The translations under genes were made by a program, and so were the position numbers. Below are positions 21,900 through 31,616 of a stretch of DNA of 64,000 nt, one piece after another. Below the pieces are notes generated by a model that saw only the letters and a list, made by a program, of their open reading frames with translations, made no database searches and was not told the DNA's origin. This DNA is from Symbiodinium natans (Eukaryota; Sar; Dinophyceae; Suessiales; Symbiodiniaceae), in the NCBI GenBank assembly GCA_905221605.1, contig CAJNDS010000501.1:1-64000 (forward strand). Reading direction: 5' to 3'. The first letter of the stretch is position 1; each line of letters begins with the position of its first letter.

Positions 21900-23053
21900 T
21901 TTCTACGAAGGCTCGCTTCACCGAGTTCGTAAGCTCTGCACTGCTTAGCCCTCCGAAGGGTGGCCACGCCGACCAGCACGGTCCGTGTGCTCTGTCTGAG
22001 CCCCCATGGGGGGGGGCCCGCCCACTGCCGTGTCCTGTTCTCTGGAGCTCTTCCTATTTCAGCTCGGGTCAAGAGGGTGGCGCGGCCAAGGTGTCCCGGA
22101 GAGGCACGGGGTCCCCATCAACGAGGGCCCCCAGCTTTGCGTGGCTGCCAGTTCTAGCGTTGACTCCCTCGTGTTGGTCTCGGTCGTTACTTCCTCCCCC
22201 TCAGGGTGCTCTCCTCGCTGGACTGCTCGAGGTGCTCGAATTCGGTGGCTTGCGTGCGGAGCAGGATGGTCGGTCCCCGGCTCGAGAGAGCGTCATAAGT
22301 AATCAGTAATCTGGGTATGTAGTCGTGAATGAGTGCACGCCCTGTCTGTGACTACAAAAATGTTGTACCACAGCACCACAAACCCAACACGATCCGAAAG
22401 CTATGATGATCGGGAAGAAGCCATGCCCCCAATGCCCATACCCCGATCCCAAGCAACCGGCCTTGAATCTTCTTCAGCTTGACGTTCGAAAGCCCGACAA
22501 GGATGCTGAACGACTGAGGACCCGCGCCGAAGTCGAACATGCCAGGATTCCTCAAGATTCTCAAGGCCAGAAACGCAGTCCCGAGTATGGGCCGCCCTTA
22601 CATGGGAAACCCTGCTGTACCCGTTACATACGCTATAACACCCAAGGGCCCGAGGGACCACATTCCTACCCTTAGACGGAAGTTATCAGCTTGTAACGGG
22701 CTGTGGGGCAACAAATTTCGCTTGCTTGCAGGAGACTCTGGCAAATAAAGTCAAACCCAAACTGCAGTCCGGAACGTGGGCTTCGGGAACAAACGTGGAA
22801 ATGCGAATGACATGTTCGAACGGGTCAGGAATCGAGACTCCAGCATGAAGGATGGGCTTCACTTTGGTTCTTCAAGGTAACGAGTAGCTGCTTGGGACGT
22901 GAATGTCAAGGCTTGGGAGAGGATTGAGGATTTCATCGGTGTTTGAAAGCAAGCTTAACCATAGTTTGGTTCTCAAATCTCTATAACAACATGGAGGCGT
23001 GATCGACACGACCATGAACAGGCGATCGAGAACGGGCCGAGCAGCACGACGGC

Positions 23054-23509
23054 TCAGCTCGCAGCAGCTGCCCCCGACAATGACTGGAAAAGGTCTGAAG
23101 ACATTCTGAAACATGTTTTCCACGTCTTCGCGCCCCCTAGAAGAGTCCCCAAAAAGAGTCCCCAGAGCATCCCTCCCAAAAACACCAAGGCGAAGAGCAG
23201 GTTGACTTCCTCGCCCTTTGCGACGAGGCCAGGCCATGCCTGCAATGCCGTCACCTGCGCGGGAGCTCGGAGAAACAAAAACTCAGGAAACCCCATGACT
23301 TTGAAGCATCGGAATATTCCATCATACGATGCATAGTATGGCCAAGTTAATGTCACGGAAGCCTCCCGCTGGAGTAGCAAGGCGCTCCGGTCTGGCTCTG
23401 TTTCCTCGCAGTCATCGTAGAGGTGGCAAAAGCCAGAGCTCCTTCTGCAAAGTGTCTCAAAAGCTCTCAAAAGTGTGGAAGGGCTTCTTATGTTTTTTTC
23501 CTGGGTCAA
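23054..23509 (-). CDS. Hypothetical membrane protein exon
   Basis: A 151-codon frame (TTG at the open end, probably entered by splicing). The first half is mixed (FCHLYDDCEETEPDRSALLL). The second half has a strong membrane segment (NLLFALVFLGGMLWGLFLGT) followed by a basic stretch. TGA at 23054. No transporter family assigned. Confidence 0.45.
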   Translation of the reverse strand: MTQEKNIRSPSTLLRAFETLCRRSSGFCHLYDDCEETEPDRSALLLQREASVTLTWPYYASYDGIFRCFKVMGFPEFLFLRAPAQVTALQAWPGLVAKGEEVNLLFALVFLGGMLWGLFLGTLLGGAKTWKTCFRMSSDLFQSLSGAAAAS

Positions 23510-23528
23510 CCGGTCAAAGGCCTAATCC

Positions 23529-23834
23529 ATGGCAAGTCTCTGTGATGTCTGCGATGAGGATCCCCCCAGCCCACCCACTCCCCTTAAGCTAAGGGACGTG
23601 AAGAAGACGGCAGCTGCGCAAAGCTTCGCTGGGCACTTCTCTGCGATGCTGTTCATGCGACACTTCTCCTCAGGCCAGATGGTTGTGCACGTGGAGTTCT
23701 GGCAGCAGACAGCAGGAGGCTTGCCCTATGGCTTTATATGTTGTACATTGTTGTTAATGCGTGAGAGGCAAGGCATGCTCACTGTGTTGGATCTTGCACC
23801 GGCACATGCAGTTGGTTTAGTCGGGACGGCATGA
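23529..23834 (+). CDS. Hypothetical protein
   Basis: ATG at 23529 in good context (ccATGG), 101 codons. It begins MASLCDVCDEDPPSPPTPLK and has a hydrophobic segment (GFICCTLLLM). It would be divergent from the minus exon ending at 23509. No domain recognised. Confidence 0.35.
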   Translation: MASLCDVCDEDPPSPPTPLKLRDVKKTAAAQSFAGHFSAMLFMRHFSSGQMVVHVEFWQQTAGGLPYGFICCTLLLMRERQGMLTVLDLAPAHAVGLVGTA

Positions 23835-24587
23835 GAAGCCCCAACACATTAGCCATGACAGTCCTTGCAGCCTTCGATTGTCAAACCTGGCCCAGACTCT
23901 GCGGTGTCTCTTGTGCTCGCTTCTAACTGCACAACTCCGAGACGATGGAACTCGCACTCCCTCGCAAGTTCGGCTCGTCACTCCCAACTCGGCCTTTCCA
24001 GCCGTTGCATCCAGCGGCTTGGTCCATGGTGTATGGCCTGAAGAAGGTTGCGAGAAAAGCGTAGAGCAGATGTGGGGAGGATGGGAATAGGGAGGCCAAG
24101 GTCCGGGCTTCTTTCGGCACTTGCGGCCCTGCTGGCTGGTGAAGCGGGTCTCGGGGGCCAGGTCCTCCCAGTGTGCTCACTCAAGCCTCACTGAAGTGTC
24201 CCCCTTCCTAGATCTTCCCAAAACCAAACAACATTCCCCAACCATCCCAGAGCTGCTTCTGGGTCCTGCGGGACTAAGCGCAGGCACGTGGAGAAGCGAG
24301 CTTGGCCCTCGTAAGCCACCGAAGCGCCTCATGATACAGCGGGGGGCGGAGGCTCGACCCGGCCCAAGGTGTGACGATGAACCAGATGGGTAGTAGCAAA
24401 CAGCACAAACAGAACCATTCTGAACAAGATCAGGTCGCCGATGCCCTCTGCACGAACCCACATCTCGCAGTCCTCGGATACAAAGCGCACGAGCACGCTT
24501 TAGAGTGGCATGTTACTGTTAGATGTCTGGCACAGGTTCTGCAGAGGGATCAAGTGGTTCCGGCATGCCTTGAAAGAGGGAAGCGCG

Positions 24588-24815
24588 CTAGGTCTGTTCG
24601 CTGAGCGGCGTCGTTGTATTCAATGCCCTGGCAAAGCGGATGACTCCTGCGAGATCGTTACGTAGAACGGTTTCCCTTTGGGTTGTCCAACATCTGTCAG
24701 AATCCCCACACTCGATCTCCTGCAGATGAGCTTGCACATTTCCAGGCTGCGTCCACGATGCTTTACCACGTAAGAGCCTGTGTCGCACGTCAGTCGCCAG
24801 CACACCGTCAAACAT
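24588..24815 (-). CDS. Hypothetical protein
   Basis: Complete ATG-to-TAG frame of 75 codons with balanced polar composition (QAHLQEIECGDSDRCWTTQR). Possibly one exon. No family recognised. Confidence 0.45.
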   Translation of the reverse strand: MFDGVLATDVRHRLLRGKASWTQPGNVQAHLQEIECGDSDRCWTTQRETVLRNDLAGVIRFARALNTTTPLSEQT

Positions 24816-24872
24816 CTGCTGTATTGGGGTGGGTTAGAAAGAGATTGTTAGAAAGCGGAGGGGGGGGCGAGC

Positions 24873-25106
24873 TCATGCTCGGAGAAGCAGCTCATTTGCC
24901 CCAATCTCTACGTTGGGAGATGATTTGCCAGGAAAGTGCCCGGAGCCTCGCCAGTCTTGCGGGTGTGCTCCGCGGCAAGCGCGGCCCACGCCGCCATCCA
25001 TGGGCACGAAGACACGTTCTGAGTTGCCGGCGATCGGTGAGTAGAACTGTTGCACTGTGTTAGTCATACATGTACCAAGCCGACCTGAACTACACCGACT
25101 CACCAA
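24873..25106 (-). CDS. Hypothetical protein
   Basis: A 77-codon frame (TVQQFYSPIAGNSERVFVPM, then SPNVEIGANELLLRA) on the same strand as the previous ORF, 57 bases upstream of it. Could be an exon of the same gene. Confidence 0.35.
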   Translation of the reverse strand: MVSRCSSGRLGTCMTNTVQQFYSPIAGNSERVFVPMDGGVGRACRGAHPQDWRGSGHFPGKSSPNVEIGANELLLRA

Positions 25107-25699
25107 ATTCCAGATGCCGAGCTCTGAGGATCGAACTGCCTTCAGGTGCCGCAGCCACGGTGGCGTTCAGTGTGAGGTTCTCCTGATGAACAACGCTTAC
25201 CCTGCTCGCAAACACCTGGACCCACACCCTCTCTGGCAAGGCACGGCTACGATGCACAAGCTCACCGTTGAACGATGACGTGCAACAACCTTCACTGCAG
25301 ACTGCGATGGAAACTCTGCAAAGTCATTTCAGGTTGAGCGAGGTCTCCTCTAGTTGGTCGTCAGACTCTTGACGTGACACCTGGACATGCGAATCCAGAG
25401 CATTTGCAGCTTCAGACATCGTTTATGTGCAGGATGCACCGTTGTAAAGCTCAGCGATCATTCAGCTGGCAAACAAGAAGGCGCACGTTGGCCAAGGCAT
25501 TGGTAACCTTCGTCTTGATCTGGCACCTCAGGCACATGCCATCCCAGATCTGCCGATTCTCTTATCCCCAATCCACCCTCGCATGCCGTGCTTCAGTGCC
25601 AGGATTAGACAGGCCAAGGGCTCTCTTGCTTACCCGGGCTTGAAGATGCGCGTAGTAGAAGTCCCAACTACGAAGCCGCTTGGCCAAACATTCATCGCG
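25107..25699. other. No gene recognised
   Basis: Plus frames of 73 and 89 codons (25057-25278, 25374-25643) are open but have no coding support that I can see. Confidence 0.4.
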
Positions 25700-25987
25700 C
25701 TAGGCTAGGGCTTTGCCATGTAGCCCGCCCAAACACAAGAAGTCCCACATGCAGCTGGATCGGCTTGCGCAGGTGCAAAATACGAGAAGAGTAGCCACGC
25801 ACAAAGCCTGCGTCTGAATCGGAAGCCCATTGCACAATTGCCTTGAACCGAAGGCGGGAACATCGAAGTTGGTCCAGGGCACGTCATGAAGGTGTCGTGG
25901 GCCGAAGGGCACGGATAACTCTTGAAGCCAGTGGCCTCGAAGCCTGCGCTTCAATTCTCGCAGAACTGTGGTAACGGCCAAAGTCAA
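25700..25987 (-). CDS. Hypothetical protein, possibly 3' part of the 26-28 kb gene
   Basis: A 95-codon frame: basic amphipathic start (TVLRELKRRLRGHWLQELSV), then PWTNFDVPAFGS and a Cys-rich hydrophobic end. It lies downstream of F5/8-like exons on the same strand. Confidence 0.35.
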   Translation of the reverse strand: MTLAVTTVLRELKRRLRGHWLQELSVPFGPRHLHDVPWTNFDVPAFGSRQLCNGLPIQTQALCVATLLVFCTCASRSSCMWDFLCLGGLHGKALA

Positions 25988-26090
25988 AGCCTGTGGTGCT
26001 TCGTTGACCTAGTTGCAGGCTCAAGCTGTCAGTTGCCGCGCTCGCAACTTTGGATCTCGCAATGGTAGCTGGAGGGAATCTTCAGAAGCT

Positions 26091-26342
26091 TCACAGAACT
26101 GATGACAATTGAAGCGCCTGGGCAGCAAACATCTCCTGAGCAGGAGGTACTGCCATCCGCGCAGAGGACCGTCCTCGGCTTCTTGAAGAGTCCCAACTCA
26201 CCAGCATGAGTTCCTTCTTGCAATGTTGCCCATAGCCATAGTAAGCCAGCGTCTCGCCGACGCTGGCTGCGCTGGCCGCCTGCAACACTTTAGGATTGCT
26301 AGACAACGCGCTGACGCTGATGACTCCACCCCCCCACCCCAC
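26091..26342 (-). CDS. Hypothetical protein exon
   Basis: An 83-codon frame (SNPKVLQAASAASVGETLAY, then YGYGQHCKKELMLVSWDSSR). Same strand as the neighbouring F5/8-like exons, so possibly the same gene. Confidence 0.4.
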   Translation of the reverse strand: MGWGGGVISVSALSSNPKVLQAASAASVGETLAYYGYGQHCKKELMLVSWDSSRSRGRSSARMAVPPAQEMFAAQALQLSSVL

Positions 26343-26512
26343 ACGGAGCTACCGTGTCTCAGCACAGCACGGTCTCCACAAGCACAGCAGCTTGACCATC
26401 ATCTTGAAAGCAACGATATCCCTCTACGCCATGCCAAGCTGGGTAGTATGCACAGAGCTGCGCGAGGCTGTACAAAGCTGCGCAAAGAACGTCCCAGATC
26501 TGAAGTCTGCAC

Positions 26513-26626
26513 GCCATGCCGACGTGCCTTGAAGATGCGGAGCTCTCGCAGGTCAAGAATGCGACTTGCCCCAGGAAGCTGGACGTAGACATACCGTCCG
26601 TGGCGGCCCTCGCTGCTGGCGGGGTT
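26513..26626 (-). CDS. F5/8 type C / fucolectin-like domain, C-terminal exon
   Basis: The frame reads SEGRHGRYVYVQLPG followed by ASRILDLRELRIFK. This fits the conserved end of F5/8 type C and fucolectin (FTP) domains: GRYVxVxLPG then R-I-L-x-L-x-E-x-x-I. Candidate acceptors lie at 26615-26605. About 150-250 bases upstream on the same strand (26760-26850) a frame reads PGDVCGGVICTRITGSNR, which could supply the preceding CGG segment of the domain. Such domains bind carbohydrate or membranes outside the cell. Confidence 0.55.
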
Positions 26627-26964
26627 ACAACATACCGCAAGTCATGGGTTGTGCATGGCTTTAGCATGCGTTGCAACATCAAGCGCCGTAGAATACAATA
26701 CCAGAGCAAGGAATCGTTGCCATTCTTTGGCGCTGCTCGAGCACCCTAATCCAGCCTGGCAGTTTCCAGCATAAGTTTGCCCGGTGCCATTGCGGTTGCT
26801 GCCCGTGATCCGGGTGCAGATGACCCCGCCGCAAACGTCGCCTGGCCGAGGCCGTCGGGGGGGTGCATCAAGCGACTTTAGGACTTCAGATCGCATCTTG
26901 GGCCACCGAACTAACCCTTTCAAACTTTGTCACACTGTCCCTCACTCGCGGCCTTCACAGGGCG

Positions 26965-27420
26965 TCAGACTAATGCCAATGTTTGCGCCCTGGTCCGCAG
27001 CAGAATAGTTGCCTGAGTCAGGCATCTGAAGGATCCAAGCAGGTACACTGACGGACAAACCTCTGATCGGCACTCTTCGTACCTTTCAGCCGAGAGGCCA
27101 ATGTCATAGTCCCAGCCTCGGTGCAGGCATACGGGACAGAAGCACGGACCGAAAAGTGCGGCCATCCGCATCTCCAACATGCTCCCCCTTGTGAAAGAAC
27201 TGGAGGAACTGAGGGTGGTGTTGGGGAGTTTGGGGGAGCCCCTCAACAACGCCGCCAACAAGCCGCGAACCTGCTGAGCAGCAGGCTGCACTCTGTACCA
27301 AGGAAGAGCCTGGATGCGCACTGGTCCACATCCACATTCCTCAAGCAGTGCAGGAGTGGCGCGGACACCGTAGATGCGAATGTCAAAGGATACTTGACTT
27401 AGGGCTGTTTTGACGGCTTC
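26965..27420 (-). CDS. Hypothetical protein exon(s)
   Basis: The frame reads EAVKTALSQVSFDIRIYGVR, then ATPALLEECGCGPVRIQALP, and later FCPVCLHRGWDYDIGLSAE, to a stop at 26965. A possible 57-nt in-frame intron (AAAG|GTACGA at 27082 to TTCAG at 27026) would join it to CLTQATILLRTRAQ in the same phase. No family recognised. It sits between two F5/8-like segments on the same strand, and how they connect is unresolved. Confidence 0.45.
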   Translation of the reverse strand, partial: EAVKTALSQVSFDIRIYGVRATPALLEECGCGPVRIQALPWYRVQPAAQQVRGLLAALLRGSPKLPNTTLSSSSSFTRGSMLEMRMAALFGPCFCPVCLHRGWDYDIGLSAERYEECRSEVCPSVYLLGSFRCLTQATILLRTRAQTLALV

Positions 27421-27660
27421 ATGCCGATCCCCACCACATCAGAAAGCAGCACCGCGAAAAAGATCTCCGTGTCCACAACATGACTACCCTATTGACCGGG
27501 CTGCTCGAGCTGGATTCTGCCAATGGGCATGGGACCTGGGCAGCGATGATTGTGATGATAGCTATCGGGTATAAGTTCAACTTTGAAACACAAAGAGCAA
27601 CAACACTGCTTGTGCTGATATACTAAAATACCCTGCACGACAGCTGGCAGCAAAGCCACT

Positions 27661-27755
27661 GCCCAGATCCACCTGCACCCAGGGATTCTTCTCGTCAACC
27701 TCAGGCGAACCACAGCCCGAACCAAGCAATAGCGCCAGCCACCCAAAATTGGCCC
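27661..27755 (-). CDS. F5/8 type C-like exon (N-terminal half)
   Basis: After a pyrimidine-rich acceptor (CTTCTCTTTTAG, 27756) the frame reads to GCGSPEVDEKNPWVQVDLG. The NPWxQVDLG motif is the most conserved part of F5/8 type C domains. The donor is unclear; GT, GC and readthrough are all possible. A plus-strand frame covers the same bases. Confidence 0.45.
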
Positions 27756-28153
27756 CTAAAAGAGAAGAGCGCACTGCAAAATGGGCGAAAAGGTACGCTG
27801 CCCAAGGAGGCTTCCCTCCCCGAGAATGGAGGCTCCCCGAAACCCTTCAGGCTAGGATATTCGTCTTCCTGAGGGCTGCTTATCAGTTCGCTTGCAAAGC
27901 TGCTAGAACACAACCAGCTGAGAGACGTCCCAAGAGCTACAAAGCTGTGAGGCTCTTAACCCTGTGTTCCCACTTCCAACAGAGCTTAGAGGGCCTCGAT
28001 TTCGGCTCGACTCTCATGGCCCGCATTGTGGAAGGCATTTGGCTGAGGCCGCTGGCAGAGATGGCCCGAGACTCTAAGGAGCCATCGTTGAGGGCGCCTT
28101 TCAGAGAGAGACTCACACGCTGTGCTCTGCAACGTGTTCAGGAGCCCAACTGA
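27749..28153 (+). CDS. Hypothetical protein
   Basis: The plus frame is open from 27587 with no ATG before 28016; TTG at 27749 gives 134 codons to TGA at 28151-28153. Composition is protein-like (RIFVFLRAAYQFACKAARTQ, LAEMARDSKEPSLRAPFRER). Its stop lies in the first copy of a 24-bp duplication. It overlaps the minus F5/8-like exon by a few bases. Confidence 0.35.
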   Translation: MAPKREERTAKWAKRYAAQGGFPPREWRLPETLQARIFVFLRAAYQFACKAARTQPAERRPKSYKAVRLLTLCSHFQQSLEGLDFGSTLMARIVEGIWLRPLAEMARDSKEPSLRAPFRERLTRCALQRVQEPN

Positions 28154-28177
28154 GAAGGTGTTCAGGAGCCCAACTGA
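28134..28177. repeat. 24-bp-period direct duplication
   Basis: GTGTTCAGGAGCCCAACTGA occurs at 28134-28153 and again, identically, at 28158-28177. Confidence 0.95.
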
Positions 28178-28699
28178 AAGAAAGAAGGAAAAGGATAGCA
28201 AAGGCGCGACCCTAAACAAGCTCAAAGCCACCCGAAACCCCTTTTGAGCCTGAACCCCCTCAAGGGCCCGTTTTACCCGCCTTCGGTTCCGACGTTCAGC
28301 GTGGAGCCTCCGAAATGCACATCATGCACCACATCCGACACAACAACATGCTCGCTCAAGAAACGTCATCTCGCGACTCGCGACTCGCCGACAACGACTA
28401 CATGACTACGATGCTGGGCTTGCGGCAAAGACAGGAAATGACTGAAACTACGGCATCAGCCGGGCTCCGCACTCATGCTGCTCGTCCCTACCAGCGCCAA
28501 ATTCATATCGGCCTGGCCCAGAGCCCCAAACGGAAGTTGTAAAGGATACTTAATGATACTTACTATGCAGCCGGTGTGGCCTATCCATCGCTCGGGGAGC
28601 GAGAGTGGGAGCGGGAGGAACGAAAAGGGTGAAAGGGCGTGAAATCCAAGAACAACAAACTCCTCTTAACATGAGCCCCTTTGGGGGGTCCCACTCATG

Positions 28700-29020
28700 T
28701 TACTTCACACGAGCACGAAACTCGAAGGGATTGCTGCTTTCAAATCCGACCGAGAATGCAATCCCTCTGCTTTTTTGTTGCTTGTATCTGCGGTTGCCAG
28801 TTGCCACACTCTGTCCAAGCCTAGCCTGAACAGAGCCTGGCGTTTTGGCTTCTGCGAAGATCCTCGGTTCACGGATGTTCCGTTTTTTACTTGTGTCATC
28901 TGCTGCAAGACTTTCTTGCGCAGCCTTCAGCACTGAAAGGCCCCTAGGCATCGCCAGGCAACAATGCATGGCCGCATGAGACACACATCTCGTCAAATTC
29001 AGGTCACAGCTTGCGGCCAC
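28700..29020 (-). CDS. Hypothetical protein, probable terminal exon
   Basis: A 106-codon frame, ATG available at about 28967. Strongly polar and ordered (LSVLKAAQESLAADDTSKKR, RIFAEAKTPGSVQARLGQSV), ending EFRARVK and TAA. Candidate upstream exons lie at 29.0-29.6 kb on the same strand. No family recognised. Confidence 0.45.
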   Translation of the reverse strand: MAASCDLNLTRCVSHAAMHCCLAMPRGLSVLKAAQESLAADDTSKKRNIREPRIFAEAKTPGSVQARLGQSVATGNRRYKQQKSRGIAFSVGFESSNPFEFRARVK

Positions 29021-29265
29021 AACCTCCTACTAGCTTGAGGTTGACAACAGCTCGGTTGTAAAGACTTGACGAAGGCGAAGCACTGGAGGTTCCGCAGCTC
29101 TCCAGGGAAAGCTTCCTCGCCATCCTCGCGGGAGCCAACCTCGGATCGGTGGAAGGGTCTGTCGCAGAGGCCAAAAACCAAGCGCTGCGCAGGACCTCAA
29201 GCTACATCTGCAACGGCTGCCTCCGGTATGAAGATTAGATTTTTAGAAGACTGGCTGTCGGTTCC

Positions 29266-29640
29266 TCATAATGACACAGGAAACGGATGTGCTCTCTTAG
29301 CTCGCAGCGCAGAAGTTGGAGGTCTGGAGAATGCCTCAAGTCGTGGCCGCCGGCGACCGAGACACCCGAGAGGCTGTTCCGACCGACATCGACTCTTCTT
29401 GTAGAGCACTTCTCCCGAGGTACTGAGGAAGTTCTTGGCACCCTTCATTGCCAGCAGAGTGTGGTCCACCTCGGCTGTCTGAGAACCCCGGTCTCGGCGA
29501 CCTGCCTTCTGAGATGATGGCACGTTCTGCCTCGTACAAGTAAGTAGGACCCAAGGCAGATCCGAGCAGCCAGCCTCATCGCAACCTCGTAAACCATGAA
29601 ACTCCAACCTGCCCTGGCAAGGCTGTCCAAGTCACCCAGA
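29266..29640 (-). other. Cluster of candidate exons, unresolved
   Basis: Three minus-strand frames look coding: LGDLDSLARAGWSFMVYEVA (about 29640-29550), EVDHTLLAMKGAKNFLSTSG after a TCTCAGACAG acceptor (about 29474-29372), and SPDLQLLRCELREHIRFLCH ending at 29235. The phases do not join with plausible introns, so this may be a decayed gene or a misread structure. Confidence 0.3.
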
Positions 29641-29800
29641 GTTTCTGCGTCACGCCGTCAAACGTTGACATGATGCTGTGCCTGCGACGGCCGACTGCGC
29701 ACCACGCTTAGTGCTGGAAGTAAACTATGCAGAAAGAACCAAGAACATGCTCCGAGGTCGCCGCCACTTTCCATCGACGAGAGATTTGTTGAGCCTTGCC

Positions 29801-30067
29801 TCAAATGGGTTCCTGCCCCAGAAGCTCTTCCTCAGGTTCCGGACTGAGAGTCTTCATGCAGACCGAGCATGTTGCGTCATGCAATGACATATCCACCTCT
29901 GACATCACATGCTGCCAGGCAGCACCGAATCTCCACCAACCCACAGGGCGTGTTTCCGCATGGGCAGGACCTTGGGTCTTTGACTCTTGGACAAGCATGA
30001 AGAGCTGAAGCGAGGGGGAGGTTTTGCGATCTCCGCAGCACTGATCACGCCGTCGCTGTCTCAGCAT
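29801..30067 (-). CDS. Hypothetical protein
   Basis: Complete ATG-to-TGA frame, 88 codons. Contains CSVCMKTLSPEPEEELLGQE with one C-x2-C pair. Same strand as neighbouring exons. No domain assigned. Confidence 0.45.
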   Translation of the reverse strand: MLRQRRRDQCCGDRKTSPSLQLFMLVQESKTQGPAHAETRPVGWWRFGAAWQHVMSEVDMSLHDATCSVCMKTLSPEPEEELLGQEPI

Positions 30068-30348
30068 GGGCCCGCTCTGAACATGTCTAAACCCTTCTGG
30101 GCCTCGTCTTCGGAGCCTTCTTCGGGCTCAGGCACGAAGAGTGGGTCCTGAGGCAAAACCGCAGGGCCGGCCGAGTGCCATCACGAAATCCCCAACCCCG
30201 TGACCTTGCATTGCACTGGCTGGTTGATGAGCTCGCGGGCTGAGTCACCGGTTGCCCGGAACCTGAGGAGCCGAGACCGCCAAGGCACATGGCCCCATCA
30301 GCTGCCCCAGCGCTCAAACACGCAGACTGAGCTCCACAATAATATCAC

Positions 30349-30555
30349 TCAGAATGTCTCCCACTGCTCCGCGAGGCCACTCCGAGGTCTCGGCCTCGCG
30401 TACCAAACGATGCCATCGTTGCTGGCAACGATCAGGGCCTCCTGCGCCAGGGCCCGCAAGGGCACTTCGAGGTGCAAGGGGAATCCAAAGGCATTGAGGC
30501 TCCAGGGACAAGTTGAGGGCCCAGCAGCTGCCCTGCCCTCTTCAACCGCAGTATT
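30349..30555 (-). CDS. Candidate exon, beta-strand-rich protein
   Basis: After a CAGCATAG acceptor (30556) the frame runs 68 residues: NTAVEEGRAAAGPSTCPWSL, then LRALAQEALIVASNDGIVWY and a stop at 30349. The stretch EALIVASNDGIVWYARP looks like strands of a folded domain. A plus frame of 158 codons (30200-30676) is its antisense alternative. No family recognised. Confidence 0.4.
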   Translation of the reverse strand, partial: NTAVEEGRAAAGPSTCPWSLNAFGFPLHLEVPLRALAQEALIVASNDGIVWYARPRPRSGLAEQWETF

Positions 30556-30677
30556 CTATGCTGCATCAAGCACGCAGAAACTCGAAAAGGCTCCCGGTCA
30601 TGCCTGGGGCACGTGGTTCGGCCGCGCCCCATGTCTTGCTGAGCGGATGACCTTCCAGCTTTCTGGAGGGTCATGAG

Positions 30678-30956
30678 TCATGACTTGATTTGTCGAGGTT
30701 TAAGTTTGAGGTTCGGATCCCCCGAGAATGGGAGCCTTAGCCTTGCCCTGCGCTGTGAACCTGCCTTCTCACTGCCGAGGTCCCGGTAGATCAGTGGCAC
30801 TTGATGCTCCGTCCAAGACACGCCCCAGTTCTGCCTGAGTCCGGCTGATTGCATCTGCCCAAGTTGCAGGGAGCTTTCAGTGCTCAAAGGGGGCGATTGT
30901 GACTTGGCAGACCAAAAAGAAGGTGAGGACTTTTTAGAGTGCTGATAAAGGCACAT
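30678..30956 (-). CDS. Hypothetical protein
   Basis: Complete ATG-to-TGA frame of 92 codons; Ser/Gln-rich first half, then VPLIYRDLGSEKAGSQRRAR. No domain recognised. Confidence 0.4.
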   Translation of the reverse strand: MCLYQHSKKSSPSFWSAKSQSPPLSTESSLQLGQMQSAGLRQNWGVSWTEHQVPLIYRDLGSEKAGSQRRARLRLPFSGDPNLKLKPRQIKS

Positions 30957-31318
30957 GAAGAGAACAGCAGCCGTGACGTTCTGCCGCAGCTAGAACAAAC
31001 TAAAACACACCGAGGCCAGAGCAAACGCTTTTTCAGCGCTACTCACGATCCGGGTTTCCCCCTCCCATGACGCCGGACCATGCCCCCCAGCATCTGAAGT
31101 TGCAACCGCGCTCGGGCTGCAGCTGATTTGGCTTGTACTGAAGGAAGTGTCGCCCTCGATTGCTCTGCTCGATCTTGACGCCAGGGCTGATGAGGCCCTG
31201 AACATAAACCTGTCGGCTGAGGCACAATTCGGGTTCCTGGTTCAATCATGCTTCAAGACTCACGCACAGCTGAAGTTGACGGGTGAACTTGGGGGCGACA
31301 GGGTCCGGGACTCAGGAT

Positions 31319-31585
31319 TTAAAATCTAGAGTTGGAGCTCGGTAGGATTGAGCGATCTGCCTCTCTGCATTCCGGTTTGCAAAAACCAGCCAAGGAAATC
31401 AAACCTCGGACGAGCACATGTCTAACGCCCAGCAGGCGTTGAAACTCAAGCGCGGCACCTCGTCCGCTGGCAAGGCCTCCCCAGTGCCATCTGCTGACTC
31501 GAAGAAGTCCAAGTAGAAAGGCCTGGGGTGCCAAGATGTGCCAAAGAATACCTCCAGACACCGAATCTTCAACAAGAAATGACAT
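31319..31585 (-). CDS. Hypothetical protein beside a poly-C tract
   Basis: ATG at 31585, 88 codons (MSFLVEDSVSGGILWHILAP, FLLGLLRVSRWHWGG). The frame stays open upstream through the C22 tract, which would code poly-Gly. One or more short hydrophobic segments. No family recognised. Confidence 0.4.
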   Translation of the reverse strand: MSFLVEDSVSGGILWHILAPQAFLLGLLRVSRWHWGGLASGRGAALEFQRLLGVRHVLVRGLISLAGFCKPECREADRSILPSSNSRF

Positions 31586-31594
31586 GCGCAACGG

Positions 31595-31616
31595 CCCCCC
31601 CCCCCCCCCCCCCCCC
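31595..31616. repeat. C22 homopolymer
   Basis: Twenty-two consecutive C on the plus strand. Shorter C or G runs occur near 9918, 14521, 15302 and 36691. Confidence 0.95.
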
